NCBI GenBank assembly: GCA_964528595.1
Contig: CAZGTM010000017.1
Coordinates: forward strand, 1 to 64,000
DNA: 64,000 bases
From: CAYFKJ01 sp964528595
GTDB lineage: Bacteria > Pseudomonadota > Alphaproteobacteria > UBA2966
Reading direction: 5' to 3'
Shown here: positions 51,644 through 62,189 of the stretch, in pieces
Position numbering within the stretch: the stretch's first letter is position 1
Layout of the letters: each line of letters opens with the position of its first letter
Translations under genes and position numbers: made by a program
Notes under the pieces: model-generated
Databases searched by the model: none
What the model was told of the DNA's origin: nothing
Seen by the model: the letters and a program-made list of their open reading frames with translations, nothing else

Positions 51644-52693
51644 ATGAACGCGACCCAGGATCATTCGAACGGGCAAGCGCGCCTGGAGGCCCTGTGGGCC
51701 CGGGGGCGCGAACTGCTCGGCACGCGCTACGCCATCATGTGCGGCGCCATGAGCTGGGTTTCCGAGCGCCATCTCGTCAGCGCCATCTCCAACGCCGGCG
51801 GCTTCGGCGTGATCGCTTGCGGTTCGATGACCCCCGATCTGCTCGATGCCGAAATTGCCGCGACGCAGGATATGACCGACAAGCCCTTCGGCGTCAATCT
51901 GATCACCATGCATCCCGATCTGGAAGCCCTGATCGACGTGTGTCTGGCGCAGAACGTCAGCCATGTCGTGCTGGCGGGCGGCTTGCCCAAGGGCGGCGAC
52001 ATCAAGCGCATCAAGGACGGCGGCGCCAAGGTTATCGCCTTTTCGCCCGCCCTGGCCCTGGCCAAGCGGATGATCCGCAACGGCGTCGACGCGCTGGTCA
52101 TCGAGGGCGCCGAGGCCGGCGGACATATCGGGCCCGTCGCCACCAGCGTTCTGGCGCAGGAAATCTTGCCGGTAATCACCGAGGTGCCGGTCTTTGTCGC
52201 CGGCGGCATCGGCCGGGGCGAGGCCATGGGCGTTTACCTTGAGATGGGCGCCTCGGGCTGTCAGCTCGGCACCCGTTTCGTCTGCGCCCATGAATCCATT
52301 GCGCACGAAAACTTCAAGAAGGCCTTCATCCGGGCCAACGCCCGCGATGCCGTTCCGACCGTTCAGTTGGATCCGCAGTTTCCCGTCATCCCCGTGCGCG
52401 CCCTGGTCAACGAAGGCACGCGGGAATTCATGGATACCCAGCGCCGCGTCGCCGAACGCTACCGCGCCGGTGAGGTCGAACAGCAGGACGCCCAACTGGA
52501 GATCGAGCACTTCTGGGCCGGCGCCCTGCGCCGCGCCGTGATCGACGGCGATGTCGAGGGCGGCTCCCTGATGGCTGGCCAGAGCGTCGGCATGGTCACA
52601 TCCGAACAATCGAGCGCCGAGATTATCGAGGAACTCGTGGCCCAGGCGGCCAATGCCCTGAACGGCGGGCGGCGAGTAGAACAAGCGGAATGA
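51644..52693 (+). CDS. NAD(P)H-dependent flavin oxidoreductase (nitronate monooxygenase-like)
   Basis: 349-residue FMN-binding TIM-barrel protein of the nitronate monooxygenase/2-nitropropane dioxygenase family. Landmarks: YAIMCGAMSWVSERHLVSAI, FGVNLITMHPDLEALI, EGAEAGGHIGPVAT (catalytic-His segment of the family), and PVFVAGGIGRGEA with GASGCQLGTRF (phosphate binding). It is four bases after lysC and overlaps ptsP by four. The same family includes FabK-like reductases, so the substrate is uncertain. Confidence 0.85.
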   Translation: MNATQDHSNGQARLEALWARGRELLGTRYAIMCGAMSWVSERHLVSAISNAGGFGVIACGSMTPDLLDAEIAATQDMTDKPFGVNLITMHPDLEALIDVCLAQNVSHVVLAGGLPKGGDIKRIKDGGAKVIAFSPALALAKRMIRNGVDALVIEGAEAGGHIGPVATSVLAQEILPVITEVPVFVAGGIGRGEAMGVYLEMGASGCQLGTRFVCAHESIAHENFKKAFIRANARDAVPTVQLDPQFPVIPVRALVNEGTREFMDTQRRVAERYRAGEVEQQDAQLEIEHFWAGALRRAVIDGDVEGGSLMAGQSVGMVTSEQSSAEIIEELVAQAANALNGGRRVEQAE

Positions 52694-54990
52694 GCGAGGG
52701 CTTCGCCAGTGGTCCCCGCGTGCTCCTCCGGCGCTTGCGCGAGATCATGGCGGGCCCCGGAACGGCGCAAGACCGCCTCGATCTCGTGGTTCACGGCATC
52801 GCCGGCAACATGGTGGCCGAGGTCTGCTCGGTCTATCTCATGCGGGCCGGTGAAATACTCGAACTGTTCGCCACCGAAGGCCTGAACCCGGAGGCCGTGC
52901 ACCAGACCCGGCTCAGGGTCGGCGAGGGGCTGGTCGGCGACATCGCGGCGCACGCCCGTCCGCTTAGCCTGGCGGACGCCCAGGCCCATCCCAATTTCGC
53001 CTACCGGCCGGAAACCGGTGAAGACGTCTACCACTCGCTGCTGGGCGCGCCCATCATGCGGGCGGGGCGGGTGATCGGCGTTCTCGTGGTGCAGAACCGA
53101 ACGCAGCGCCACTACACCGAAGAAGAGGTCGAGGCGCTGCAAACCGTCAGCATGGTCCTGGCGGAATTGGTCGGCGGCGGTGAACTGATCCCACAGGGCG
53201 AACTGCAGGCGTTGGGCGGCAACGCCACGACGACCCTGACGATCGAGGGCAAAACCCTGGCCGAAGGTCTGGCTCAGGGCGAAGCCGTGCTGCACGAACC
53301 GCGCGTCGAAATCCACCGTCTGTTTGCCGAGGACGCCGCCGCCGAACAGGAGCGGCTGGGCGATGCGATCGTGGCTCTGCGCCAGGCGGTCGACGACATG
53401 CTGGCCTCGGCGGACGTCAGCGAGGGCGGTGAGCATCGGGACATCCTGGAAGCCTACCGCATGTTCGCCGACGACCGGGGCTGGGTAAAACGCATGGACG
53501 AAGCCGTGGCATCCGGGCTGTCGGCCGAAGCGGCGGTGCAGCGCGTTCAGGTGGACACGCGGAACCGCATGATGAAGGTGGCCGACCCCTACCTGCGCGA
53601 ACGGCTGCACGACCTGGACGATCTGGCCAACCGACTGTTGCGCCTGTTGTCGGGCCGGCCGGCGACGGCGGCCTCGGATTCGCTGCCGCCTGAAGCGGTA
53701 GTCATCGCCCGGGCTATGGGGCCGGCCGAACTGCTGGACTACGATCGGGACAAACTGCGGGCCGTCGTGCTCGAGGAGGGCTCGGCGACGGCGCATGTCA
53801 CGGTGGTCGCGCGCGCCCTGCAAATACCCCTGATCGGGCGTGCCAAAGGGGTGCTGGAACGCATCGAACCGGGTGATCCGCTGATCGTCGACGGCGATCC
53901 CGGCGTCATCTACGTGCGGCCGGGCGAGGATGTCGAAGCGACCTATGCCGCCTCGGTTTCGGCGCGGGAGGAAATGCGGGCGGAGTTCGCGGCTTTGAAG
54001 GACGTTCCCGCGGTGACCAAGGACGGCGTTAAGATTTCGCTCAACATCAACGCCAACCTGCTGTTCGACCTGGCCCATCTGGATGATGCTGGGGCGGAGG
54101 GCGTCGGTTTGTTCCGCACGGAAATCCCCTTTCTGGTCCAGGGTGACGTGCCGCCCGTCGACCAGCAGACCCGGATCTATGCCGAAGTCCTGGCCCGCGC
54201 CGCCGGCCGTCCGGTGGTCTTCCGCACCCTGGACATCGGCGGCGATAAGTCACTCCCGGCTTTTGCCGGTGCGGGCGCCGGTGGGTCCGAGGAAATCCGC
54301 TACCACGCCGAGGAAAATCCCGCCATGGGCTGGCGCAGCCTGCGGATCGGTTTGGACCGTCCGGCTCTGCTGCGCAACCAACTGCGCGCCTTGTTGCTGG
54401 CCGCCACCGGGGGCGAGCTCAACGTTATGTTTCCGATGGTGGCCGAAGCGGCCGAGTTCTCTGCGGCCCGGGCCATCCTCGATCTCGAGATTTCCCGCTT
54501 GGCGGAGCGCGGCGCCGCCGTGCCAAAGAAGATTTCGGTTGGCGCGATGATCGAGGTGCCGGCCATTGCCTGGCAGATCGACCCGCTGCTGGCGGTGGCG
54601 GACTTCGTCTCCATCGGCAGTAACGATTTGATGCAGTTTCTCTATGCCAGCGACCGCTCCAACCCCGCCCTGGCTGATCGCTACGACGCCCTGGCGCCCG
54701 GAATACTGTCGATCCTGCGCCACATCGTGGAGCGCGCCAAAGCCGCCGGGGTACCGGTCAGTCTGTGCGGTGAAATGGCGGGCCGGCCCTTGGAAGCCAT
54801 GGCGCTGATCGGTCTCGGCCTCACCAGTATTTCCATGCCGGCGGTGGCCGTCGGCCGCGTCAAGCGCATGGTGCTCAGTCTCGATGCCGCACATTGCGGG
54901 AATTATTTGAAACAATTTCACGGCGCTGCCGAACACAGCCTCCGGGACAAATTGCGCAACTTCGCGCGGGATCACGGAATAATCATATAA
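52690..54990 (+). CDS. ptsP: PTS-Ntr enzyme I (PtsP) with N-terminal GAF domain
   Basis: Phosphoenolpyruvate-dependent protein kinase that starts the nitrogen phosphotransferase relay to NPr and EIIA-Ntr, linking carbon/nitrogen status to regulation. 766 residues: GAF domain (about 1-165), HPr-binding helices, the phospho-His swivelling domain with active His369 (ATAHVTVVAR), and the C-terminal PEP-binding domain with GLFRTEIPFLVQ, VFRTLDIGGDKSLPAF, GAMIEVPAIAW, SIGSNDLMQF, and the Cys in VSLCGEMAGRP. It overlaps the flavin oxidoreductase by ATGA. The npr and EIIA partners are not in the window. Confidence 0.96.
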   Translation: MSEGFASGPRVLLRRLREIMAGPGTAQDRLDLVVHGIAGNMVAEVCSVYLMRAGEILELFATEGLNPEAVHQTRLRVGEGLVGDIAAHARPLSLADAQAHPNFAYRPETGEDVYHSLLGAPIMRAGRVIGVLVVQNRTQRHYTEEEVEALQTVSMVLAELVGGGELIPQGELQALGGNATTTLTIEGKTLAEGLAQGEAVLHEPRVEIHRLFAEDAAAEQERLGDAIVALRQAVDDMLASADVSEGGEHRDILEAYRMFADDRGWVKRMDEAVASGLSAEAAVQRVQVDTRNRMMKVADPYLRERLHDLDDLANRLLRLLSGRPATAASDSLPPEAVVIARAMGPAELLDYDRDKLRAVVLEEGSATAHVTVVARALQIPLIGRAKGVLERIEPGDPLIVDGDPGVIYVRPGEDVEATYAASVSAREEMRAEFAALKDVPAVTKDGVKISLNINANLLFDLAHLDDAGAEGVGLFRTEIPFLVQGDVPPVDQQTRIYAEVLARAAGRPVVFRTLDIGGDKSLPAFAGAGAGGSEEIRYHAEENPAMGWRSLRIGLDRPALLRNQLRALLLAATGGELNVMFPMVAEAAEFSAARAILDLEISRLAERGAAVPKKISVGAMIEVPAIAWQIDPLLAVADFVSIGSNDLMQFLYASDRSNPALADRYDALAPGILSILRHIVERAKAAGVPVSLCGEMAGRPLEAMALIGLGLTSISMPAVAVGRVKRMVLSLDAAHCGNYLKQFHGAAEHSLRDKLRNFARDHGIII

Positions 54991-55141
54991 ACCATTGCAA
55001 AACCTGATGTTTTCTGATTTTATTTGCGATCTGTTCTAGTATTTGGTCGAATCTTATCCACAGCAGGAAATCAATTCCTGGAGAAATGCAACTACCCTCG
55101 CTGTGCGCCAGTGGGGGACCGTGGGTCGAGTGGGGAGCCAC

Positions 55142-56662
55142 ATGACTGAAAACGCGCCGAAAAAGCAGAACGACAACCGCCAGCAGGGCCGGCGGCTGCA
55201 CCTGCGCGAAGTCAGCACGGATATCAGCGATTATAACGGCATCGGCGCCGATTTCCGGGCCGCCCGCGTGCGTAACGGCGAATCTCTCGAAGCCGTCGCC
55301 GATGGACTGCGCATCCGTCTCGAACACCTCCGGGCGATCGAAGAAGGGCGCTTCAACGAGCTGCCGGCACCGGTGTACGCTGTCGGTTTCGTGCGTTCCT
55401 TCGCCGAACACGTCGGCATCGATGGCGCAGACGCCATCGCCAGGTTCAAGGCGGAGGCCGAGGGCCTGTCGGCGCAGACCCGACTGAGCTTCCCGACGCC
55501 CGAGGAAGAAAGCCGGGTACCGAAGGGTTGGCTTTTGATCCTGGCGGGCGTGGCGGCGGTGATGATTTACGCCGGCTGGTACTACGTCGAAAACAAGGAT
55601 CGTTTGGATGTTGCCACGGTTCAGCCGGTGCCCGACCGTCTGGCCGACAGAACGGCGCAGCCGACGGAGAAAGCCGTGATTACCCCTACGGTACGGGAAC
55701 CGGCCGCGTCGGCAGTCGTCGCGTCATCCGCCGACGAGACCGCGCCGACCCAGCCCGAAACGGCGGTCAGCGCGGAAACGCTGCCGCCGACGGAACCCGT
55801 TGCGGTGGCCGCCGCTCCCGTCGTCCTGCCGGTTTATACTCCGGCCCCTTATGTCCCGCCGGCTCAGCCCGAAACCGCCGCTCCGGTCGATGAGGCTGCG
55901 GCTGTGGCGCCTGAATCCGCTGCGGATGAAGCGACATCGGCAGTGTCGGCCGTGGAAGACTCTGCTGCCGTGATGGTTGAGGCTGCCGAAACGCCGGGAT
56001 CGGAGGAAACTTCCACCGTCACTAGTCAGGTAGAACCGGCGGCCGCACCCCAGCCGGCCGAAACAGCGATTGTGGCTGCCGAGCCTCCGGCAACGCGGAC
56101 GGAACCCACCGATACGCTCGTGCCGACCCCGGCGGAGCGGGCGTTACTGGCGAGTGCCGCAACGCCGTCAAGTCAGGCGGCTACCGCCCCCGAAGCCGAA
56201 ACGGCCACTGCCGCCAGCGCTCCGCAAGCGCAACCGCCCGCCGCGCCCGAAACCGAGACGGCGGCCGTCGTGCCGGCGGCGCCCGTTATTCCCATCGCGC
56301 CGTCTGGATCGGAAGCGTCGTCGCCTTCGGTGCCGTCCCCCGGTACCGAGCGCGTCAACGAGCCCCAGGTATTCGGCGTCGGCAACTGGAATGCACGCGT
56401 GGTGTTGACCGCCCGTGCCGATGTCTGGGTCCAGGTTTCCACCGCTGACGGCCGGGCGCTCCTGAGCCGGATTCTGCGCCAGGGTGATAAATACCTGGTA
56501 CCGTCTCAGGGCGAGGTGCTGTTGACGACCGGCAACGCCGGCGCCTTAGCGATAACCGTCGACGGCAAATCCGTACCGCCGATCGGACCGGCCGGAGCCG
56601 TCCGCCGCGAGGTCTTGTTGTCGCCCGACCGCCTGCTGGCCACCGCCGCATCCGGTAATTAG
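55142..56662 (+). CDS. RodZ-like HTH/DUF4115 membrane protein with a long Pro/Ala/Glu linker
   Basis: 506 residues from the ATG at 55142. A cytoplasmic helix-turn-helix of RodZ type (about 36-105, with FRAARVRNGESLEAVADGLR then GFVRSFAEHVGIDG), one membrane span (about 129-148), a very long periplasmic Ala/Pro/Glu/Thr-rich linker (about 156-415), and a C-terminal DUF4115 beta domain (VLTARADVWVQVSTADGRAL through PPIGPAGAVRREVLLSPDRL). RodZ anchors MreB and helps rod shape. The linker is much longer than in E. coli RodZ. The position before ispG is conserved in this group. Confidence 0.88.
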   Translation: MTENAPKKQNDNRQQGRRLHLREVSTDISDYNGIGADFRAARVRNGESLEAVADGLRIRLEHLRAIEEGRFNELPAPVYAVGFVRSFAEHVGIDGADAIARFKAEAEGLSAQTRLSFPTPEEESRVPKGWLLILAGVAAVMIYAGWYYVENKDRLDVATVQPVPDRLADRTAQPTEKAVITPTVREPAASAVVASSADETAPTQPETAVSAETLPPTEPVAVAAAPVVLPVYTPAPYVPPAQPETAAPVDEAAAVAPESAADEATSAVSAVEDSAAVMVEAAETPGSEETSTVTSQVEPAAAPQPAETAIVAAEPPATRTEPTDTLVPTPAERALLASAATPSSQAATAPEAETATAASAPQAQPPAAPETETAAVVPAAPVIPIAPSGSEASSPSVPSPGTERVNEPQVFGVGNWNARVVLTARADVWVQVSTADGRALLSRILRQGDKYLVPSQGEVLLTTGNAGALAITVDGKSVPPIGPAGAVRREVLLSPDRLLATAASGN

Positions 56663-56786
56663 CAGACCGATTGACGATTCCCGTTCGCGGCGCTTGATTT
56701 TTGCGCCGTGATCGACGCATGTTAGCGGCATTCGGATGAACTATTTCCCGAAGCCATATCAAACCCTGACCTGAACAGTTGCCTGC

Positions 56787-57914
56787 ATGAGCCTGCGCCC
56801 CTATCGCGATATCGTCCGCCGTCCGTCCCGGCAGATCCGGGTCGGATCGGTGCCGGTGGGTGGCGACGCGCCGATCAGCGTGCAGTCGATGACCAATACG
56901 CCGACGTCCGACGCCGCCGCGACCCGGGCGCAGGTGGCGGCGCTCGAGGAGGCCGGCGCCGATATCGTCCGGGTCTCCTGCCCCGACGAGGAGAGCACCG
57001 CCGCGCTGAAGGAAATCGTCGACGCCGCCAACGTGCCCATCGTGGCCGACATCCACTTTCACTACAAACGGGCCATCGAAGCGGCCGAGGCCGGGGCGGC
57101 CTGTCTGCGCATCAATCCCGGCAACATCGGTTCCGCCGCCCGCGTGCGCGAGGTCGTCGAGGCCGCCCGCGACCACGATTGCTCCATGCGCATCGGCGTC
57201 AATGCCGGTTCGCTGGAAAAGGAACTGCTGGAGAAGTACGGCGAACCCTGTCCCGAGGCCATGGTCGAGAGCGCCCTGGCGCACGCCCGCATCCTGGAAG
57301 ACAACGACTTCACCGAATTCAAGATCAGCGTCAAGGCGTCCGATGTCTTCCTGGCCGTCGCCGCCTATCAGCAACTGGCCGACGCGTGCGATTATCCCCT
57401 CCACCTCGGCATCACCGAGGCCGGGGCGCTGAGGGGCGGCACCGTCAAGTCGTCCATCGGCATGGGCATGCTGTTGTGGGCAGGTATCGGCGACACCATC
57501 CGCGTTTCCTTGTCGGCCGATCCGGTCGAGGAGGTCAAAGCCGGTTTCGAAATCCTCAAATCCCTGGGTCTGCGGCACCGCGGCGTGGCGGTGATTTCCT
57601 GTCCTTCGTGCGCCCGCCAGGCTTTCCCCGTAATCGAAACCGTCGAAGTGCTGGAGGCGCGCCTGGCGCACATTACGACGCCCATGACGCTTTCCATCAT
57701 CGGCTGCGTCGTCAATGGCCCCGGCGAGGCGCGGGAAACCGATATCGGGCTCACCGGCGGCGGCAACGGCACCCACATGGTGTATCTTTCCGGGCTGGCG
57801 GATCACAAAATCGACGATGACGGCCTCCTGGATCACATCGTCGAAATAGTCGAAGCCAAGGCCGGCGAAATCGAGGCGGCAGCCGCCAAAAGCAAATTCA
57901 AGCAAGCATCCTGA
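56787..57914 (+). CDS. ispG: 4-hydroxy-3-methylbut-2-enyl diphosphate synthase
   Basis: Iron-sulfur enzyme of the non-mevalonate (MEP) isoprenoid pathway, converting MEcPP to HMBPP. 375 residues. The [4Fe-4S] ligands are Cys272 and Cys275 (CPSC) and Cys307 (IIGCVVNGPGE), with Glu314 as the fourth ligand in the family. The N-terminus RPSRQIRVGSVPVGG and the repeated MSSVG-like substrate segments are normal. It lies between the HTH/DUF4115 gene and hisS. Confidence 0.96.
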   Translation: MSLRPYRDIVRRPSRQIRVGSVPVGGDAPISVQSMTNTPTSDAAATRAQVAALEEAGADIVRVSCPDEESTAALKEIVDAANVPIVADIHFHYKRAIEAAEAGAACLRINPGNIGSAARVREVVEAARDHDCSMRIGVNAGSLEKELLEKYGEPCPEAMVESALAHARILEDNDFTEFKISVKASDVFLAVAAYQQLADACDYPLHLGITEAGALRGGTVKSSIGMGMLLWAGIGDTIRVSLSADPVEEVKAGFEILKSLGLRHRGVAVISCPSCARQAFPVIETVEVLEARLAHITTPMTLSIIGCVVNGPGEARETDIGLTGGGNGTHMVYLSGLADHKIDDDGLLDHIVEIVEAKAGEIEAAAAKSKFKQAS

Positions 57915-57932
57915 GTTAAGAGAGTTATTCCG

Positions 57933-59180
57933 TTGTCGAAATTACAGCCGGTCCGCGGCACCCATGACATTCTGCCCGACGAGAGCCGCCGCCACCGCCA
58001 TGTGGTCGACACTTCGCGGGCCCTGGCCGAACGCTACGGCTTCGGCGAAATCTCCACCCCGATTTTCGAATTCACCGAGGTTTTTCAACGTACTTTGGGC
58101 GATACCTCCGACGTCGTGACAAAGGAAATGTACACCTTTACCGACCGCGGCGGCGAAGGGTTGACCTTGAGGCCGGAATATACCGCCGGCATCGCCCGGG
58201 CTTTCATGTCGGGCGGCCTGGGCCAGCATGCGCCGCTCAAGTTCTTCGGCCACGGGCCGATGTTCCGCTACGAGCGGCCGCAGAAGGGCCGCCTGCGCCA
58301 GTTCCACCAGATCGATGCGGAAATCCTCGGTGTGGCCGGCCCGCAGGCCGATATCGAGGTTGTCGCCCTGGGCGCCGACATTCTGCGCGACCTGGGCGTT
58401 CTCGACCGCACCGTTCTCGAGCTCAATACCCTGGGCGATCCGGAAAGCCGCACCGCCTACCGTGAGGCGCTGATCGGTTATTTCGGCGGCCACGTTGACG
58501 CGCTCTCGGAAGACAGCCGCATGCGGCTCGAACGCAATCCCATGCGCATCCTCGATTCCAAAGACGAGGGCGACCGGGCCTTGATCGTCGACGCCCCGAA
58601 CATGGCGGAATTCATGAACGAAGCGTCCGCCGCCTTCTTTGCCGAAGTTTGCGCCGGGCTCGATAATCTCGGCATCGCCTACACCTTGAACGACCGGCTG
58701 GTGCGCGGATTGGACTATTACACCCACACGGCCTTCGAATTCACCACGACGGACCTGGGCAGCCAGGGCGCTGTGATCGCCGGCGGGCGCTACGACGGCC
58801 TGATCGAAACCATGGGCGGCACGCCGACGCCGGGCATCGGCTGGGCCGGCGGGATCGAGCGACTGGCGATGCTCAGCGCCATCGACTTCCCCGCACCCCG
58901 TCCCGTCGCCGTTGTCCCCGTCGGCGCCGAGGCCCAAGCCGCCGCCATGAAGATCGCCTACGATCTGCGCGCCGCCGGCTACGTGGTCGACATGGGATTT
59001 TCCGGCAACCTCGGCAAACGCATGAAGCGGGCGAACAAGTTCAACGCCAGTGCCGCCGTATTGCTGGGCGAGGACGAACTGGCCAAGGGCGTCGCCACCG
59101 TGCGCGACCTGGAATCGGGTGACCAAACCGAAGTTTCCCTCGGCGATTTGACCGGCGCTCTCCAGCGCTACCGGACCTAA
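57933..59180 (+). CDS. hisS: Histidyl-tRNA synthetase
   Basis: Class II aminoacyl-tRNA synthetase, 415 residues; starts with TTG at 57933, 18 bases after ispG. Motifs: QPVRGTHDILPDE at the N-terminus, TLRPEYTAGIARAF (motif 2 part), FRYERPQKGRLRQFHQIDAE, and the HisA signature LVRGLDYYTHTAFEF; motif 3 is GGTPTPGIGWAGGIERLAM. The C-terminal anticodon domain follows. Being a TTG start, low initiation may set its level, but coupling to ispG could compensate. Confidence 0.97.
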   Translation: MSKLQPVRGTHDILPDESRRHRHVVDTSRALAERYGFGEISTPIFEFTEVFQRTLGDTSDVVTKEMYTFTDRGGEGLTLRPEYTAGIARAFMSGGLGQHAPLKFFGHGPMFRYERPQKGRLRQFHQIDAEILGVAGPQADIEVVALGADILRDLGVLDRTVLELNTLGDPESRTAYREALIGYFGGHVDALSEDSRMRLERNPMRILDSKDEGDRALIVDAPNMAEFMNEASAAFFAEVCAGLDNLGIAYTLNDRLVRGLDYYTHTAFEFTTTDLGSQGAVIAGGRYDGLIETMGGTPTPGIGWAGGIERLAMLSAIDFPAPRPVAVVPVGAEAQAAAMKIAYDLRAAGYVVDMGFSGNLGKRMKRANKFNASAAVLLGEDELAKGVATVRDLESGDQTEVSLGDLTGALQRYRT

Positions 59181-59202
59181 TCGGTAGAACCGGAGCAATT
59201 GC

Positions 59203-60281
<1,079 letters not shown>

Positions 60282-60285
<4 letters not shown>

Positions 60286-61148
60286 CCACCCTAGCCGACC
60301 TACTGAAAAGCGCCGCCGCGCGGCTTGACCAGGCCGGCGTCGACGACGCCCGCCGTGACGCCAGGTTGTTGATGGCGGCTGCCATCGGGCGATCCGGCGA
60401 GTTCGTTTTCGCTCACCCCGACCATCAGCCGGACGGCGCCGCACAGGCCGAATTCGCGGCCCTGGTTGACCGCCGGCTCAAGCGGGAGCCCGTTTCGCGG
60501 ATCATCGGCGTGAGGGAATTCTGGAGCCTGCCCTTCAAACTGAACCAGGCCACGCTCGATCCCCGGCCGGACAGCGAAACCCTGATAGAGGCGGTACTGG
60601 AACGCCTTTCCGATCGCCGCCGCGATTACCGCCTGCTTGATCTCGGCACCGGTAGCGGTTGTCTTATGGCGGCTTTGCTGACTGAGTATCCCAACGCCAC
60701 CGGCGTCGCCGTCGATGCCTCCGCCGAAGCGGCCGAGATGGCGACCGAAAATTTCCGCCACCTGGGTCTGGCGGACCGGGTTGAGACGCTGGTCGGCGAT
60801 TGGGGGGCCGCTGCCGGGCAAATCTTCGACGTCGTGATTTCCAACCCGCCCTACATTGCCGAGGGCGATATCGCCGGATTGGAACCCGAAGTTTCGCAAT
60901 TTGATCCCCGGCCGGCACTCACGGCGGGTTCCGACGGCCTCGATGCCTACCGTGCCCTGGGACCGGCGCTCCACGGTTATCTCGGCGCCCAGGCCATCGC
61001 CGTGGTCGAACTCGGCGCGGGCCAATTTTCCGACGTGAGCGGACTTTTTCGCGCCGCGGGTTTACATGTCGAAGGCTCGAAGTCCGATTTGGCGGGCCGC
61101 GAAAGATGCATAATTTGCAGCCGCGCAAAGGACTTATCCGCCAACTGA
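60282..61148 (+). CDS. prmC: Release factor glutamine methyltransferase
   Basis: N5-glutamine methyltransferase acting on the GGQ of RF1 and RF2. 288 residues; a TTG start at 60282 overlaps the prfA stop. Motif I is LLDLGTGSGCLMAALL and the catalytic NPPY is at 188-191 (VISNPPYIAEGDI). The N-terminal helical domain (DDARRDARLLMAAAIGRS) is the release-factor-binding part. Conserved prfA-prmC pair. Confidence 0.95.
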
Positions 61149-61158
61149 AAAAAGGGGT

Positions 61159-61247
61159 TGGAATGCGCCGCCAGTACGGCTAGGGTCTGACTAGGAAACC
61201 GCATAGGGCATTGGCCTGGATGTATCCGGCCCATAGGTTTCATTCCA
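61159..61247 (+). other. Structured intergenic element, possible RNA or leader
   Basis: The 282-bp gap between prmC and the DUF4167 gene holds a long fold: outer stem TGGAATG/CATTCCA (61159-61165 and 61241-61247), inner AAACC/GGTTT (61196-61200 and 61236-61240), and a small inner hairpin GGA/TCC about a TGTA loop. A weaker stem GATCGC/GCGATC occurs at 61310-61332. It could be a leader or a small RNA, but no promoter or terminator is clear; the rest of the gap shows nothing further. Confidence 0.3.
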
Positions 61248-61430
61248 GCATCGACTATATGCCGGCATAAGCAGTCTGGCACACCGCGCAGGGCGTATGT
61301 GTGTCCGGGGATCGCCCAAAAAAATAGCGATCAGCATCGAAACCGATACCTGGAATTTGGCGAAGGGAAGCCTTCGATCACAGCGGAGTTGTCTGGGAAG
61401 AAACTTCGCGCAAGGTAACTGAGGGAAGCG

Positions 61431-62009
61431 TTGAACAAACCCATCAATAAGCGTTCGCGGGGCCGCAACAATGGCCGCCGTTCGCAACATCCTGGAAACC
61501 GGACCTTCGACAGCAATGGGCCGGAAGTAAAGGTTCGCGGCAGCGCCAGCCAAATCTGCGACAAGTATCTGGCCCTGGCGCGCGATGCCTCCTCATCGGG
61601 CGACCGGGTCCGGGCGGAAAGCCTGCTGCAGCATGCCGAGCATTATTTCCGCCTCATCAACGGCGGCGACGATGCCCGCAACGAACGCGGTGGACAGAAC
61701 CAAAACGCCCGACGCAACCGGGCGCCCGCCGATGCGGCGGTGGCCGGCGAAATGCAGATGGATCAGGAAGCCAAGAAACCTGACGGCCCCTCCCGGCGCG
61801 AACGCGCCATGGCGGCCACGGCGGCGGAAAACGCCCAAGCGGCCTCGACCGAAGCTGAGGCCACAAGCACGCCCGCGGCGGACAATACCGCCGCCGCCGC
61901 CAGCGCGGAAACGGCGGAACCGGCCGTCGAGGAAGCGATCGTGATCGCCGAAGCCGTGCCCGACGAAGTTGCCCCGGAAGAACCCGCGCCCGAGCCCGAG
62001 GTGGCGTAA
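61431..62009 (+). CDS. DUF4167 domain protein
   Basis: 192 residues from a TTG at 61431 with GAGGGAAG just upstream. A basic N-terminus (NKRSRGRNNGRRSQHPG) leads to the conserved core VKVRGSASQICDKYLALARD, then AESLLQHAEHYFRLIN, which is the DUF4167 signature. The C-terminal half is low complexity, Ala/Glu-rich and probably disordered. Function unknown; the basic start suggests nucleic acid binding. The position between prmC and clpB is conserved in Rhodospirillales. Confidence 0.85.
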   Translation: MNKPINKRSRGRNNGRRSQHPGNRTFDSNGPEVKVRGSASQICDKYLALARDASSSGDRVRAESLLQHAEHYFRLINGGDDARNERGGQNQNARRNRAPADAAVAGEMQMDQEAKKPDGPSRRERAMAATAAENAQAASTEAEATSTPAADNTAAAASAETAEPAVEEAIVIAEAVPDEVAPEEPAPEPEVA

Positions 62010-62110
62010 AGCGGCCTGAAAAGTCGGCCTGCAATCAACAGGAGAAAAGCGTAGGCGGAAATGTGGCTTAATCGCCGCACCCCTTGCGTTGCCGAAATGT
62101 CACACTAAAT

Positions 62111-62143
62111 ACCCGTAAGGGCATGATTTGCGACCCGTGAGGG
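62111..62143 (+). promoter_or_regulatory. Direct repeats ACCCGTRAGGG upstream of clpB
   Basis: ACCCGTAAGGG (62111-62121) and ACCCGTGAGGG (62133-62143) are spaced 22 bp start to start, two helical turns, on the same face of the DNA. Each is also a small inverted repeat, CCC-GTRA-GGG. Upstream TTGCGT and TAAATA could be a weak promoter. This could be a regulatory site for clpB; no CIRCE element is present. Confidence 0.35.
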
Positions 62144-62189
62144 GCGATAAATAGTGCCTTAACGGTTAATCTGGTATGCGGAGAGTGGC

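Noticed and set aside
62010..62189. Heat-shock (sigma-32) promoter of clpB
   Set aside because: CTTGCG at 62083-62088 is weakly like a -35, but no CCCCATNT-like -10 follows at the right distance.
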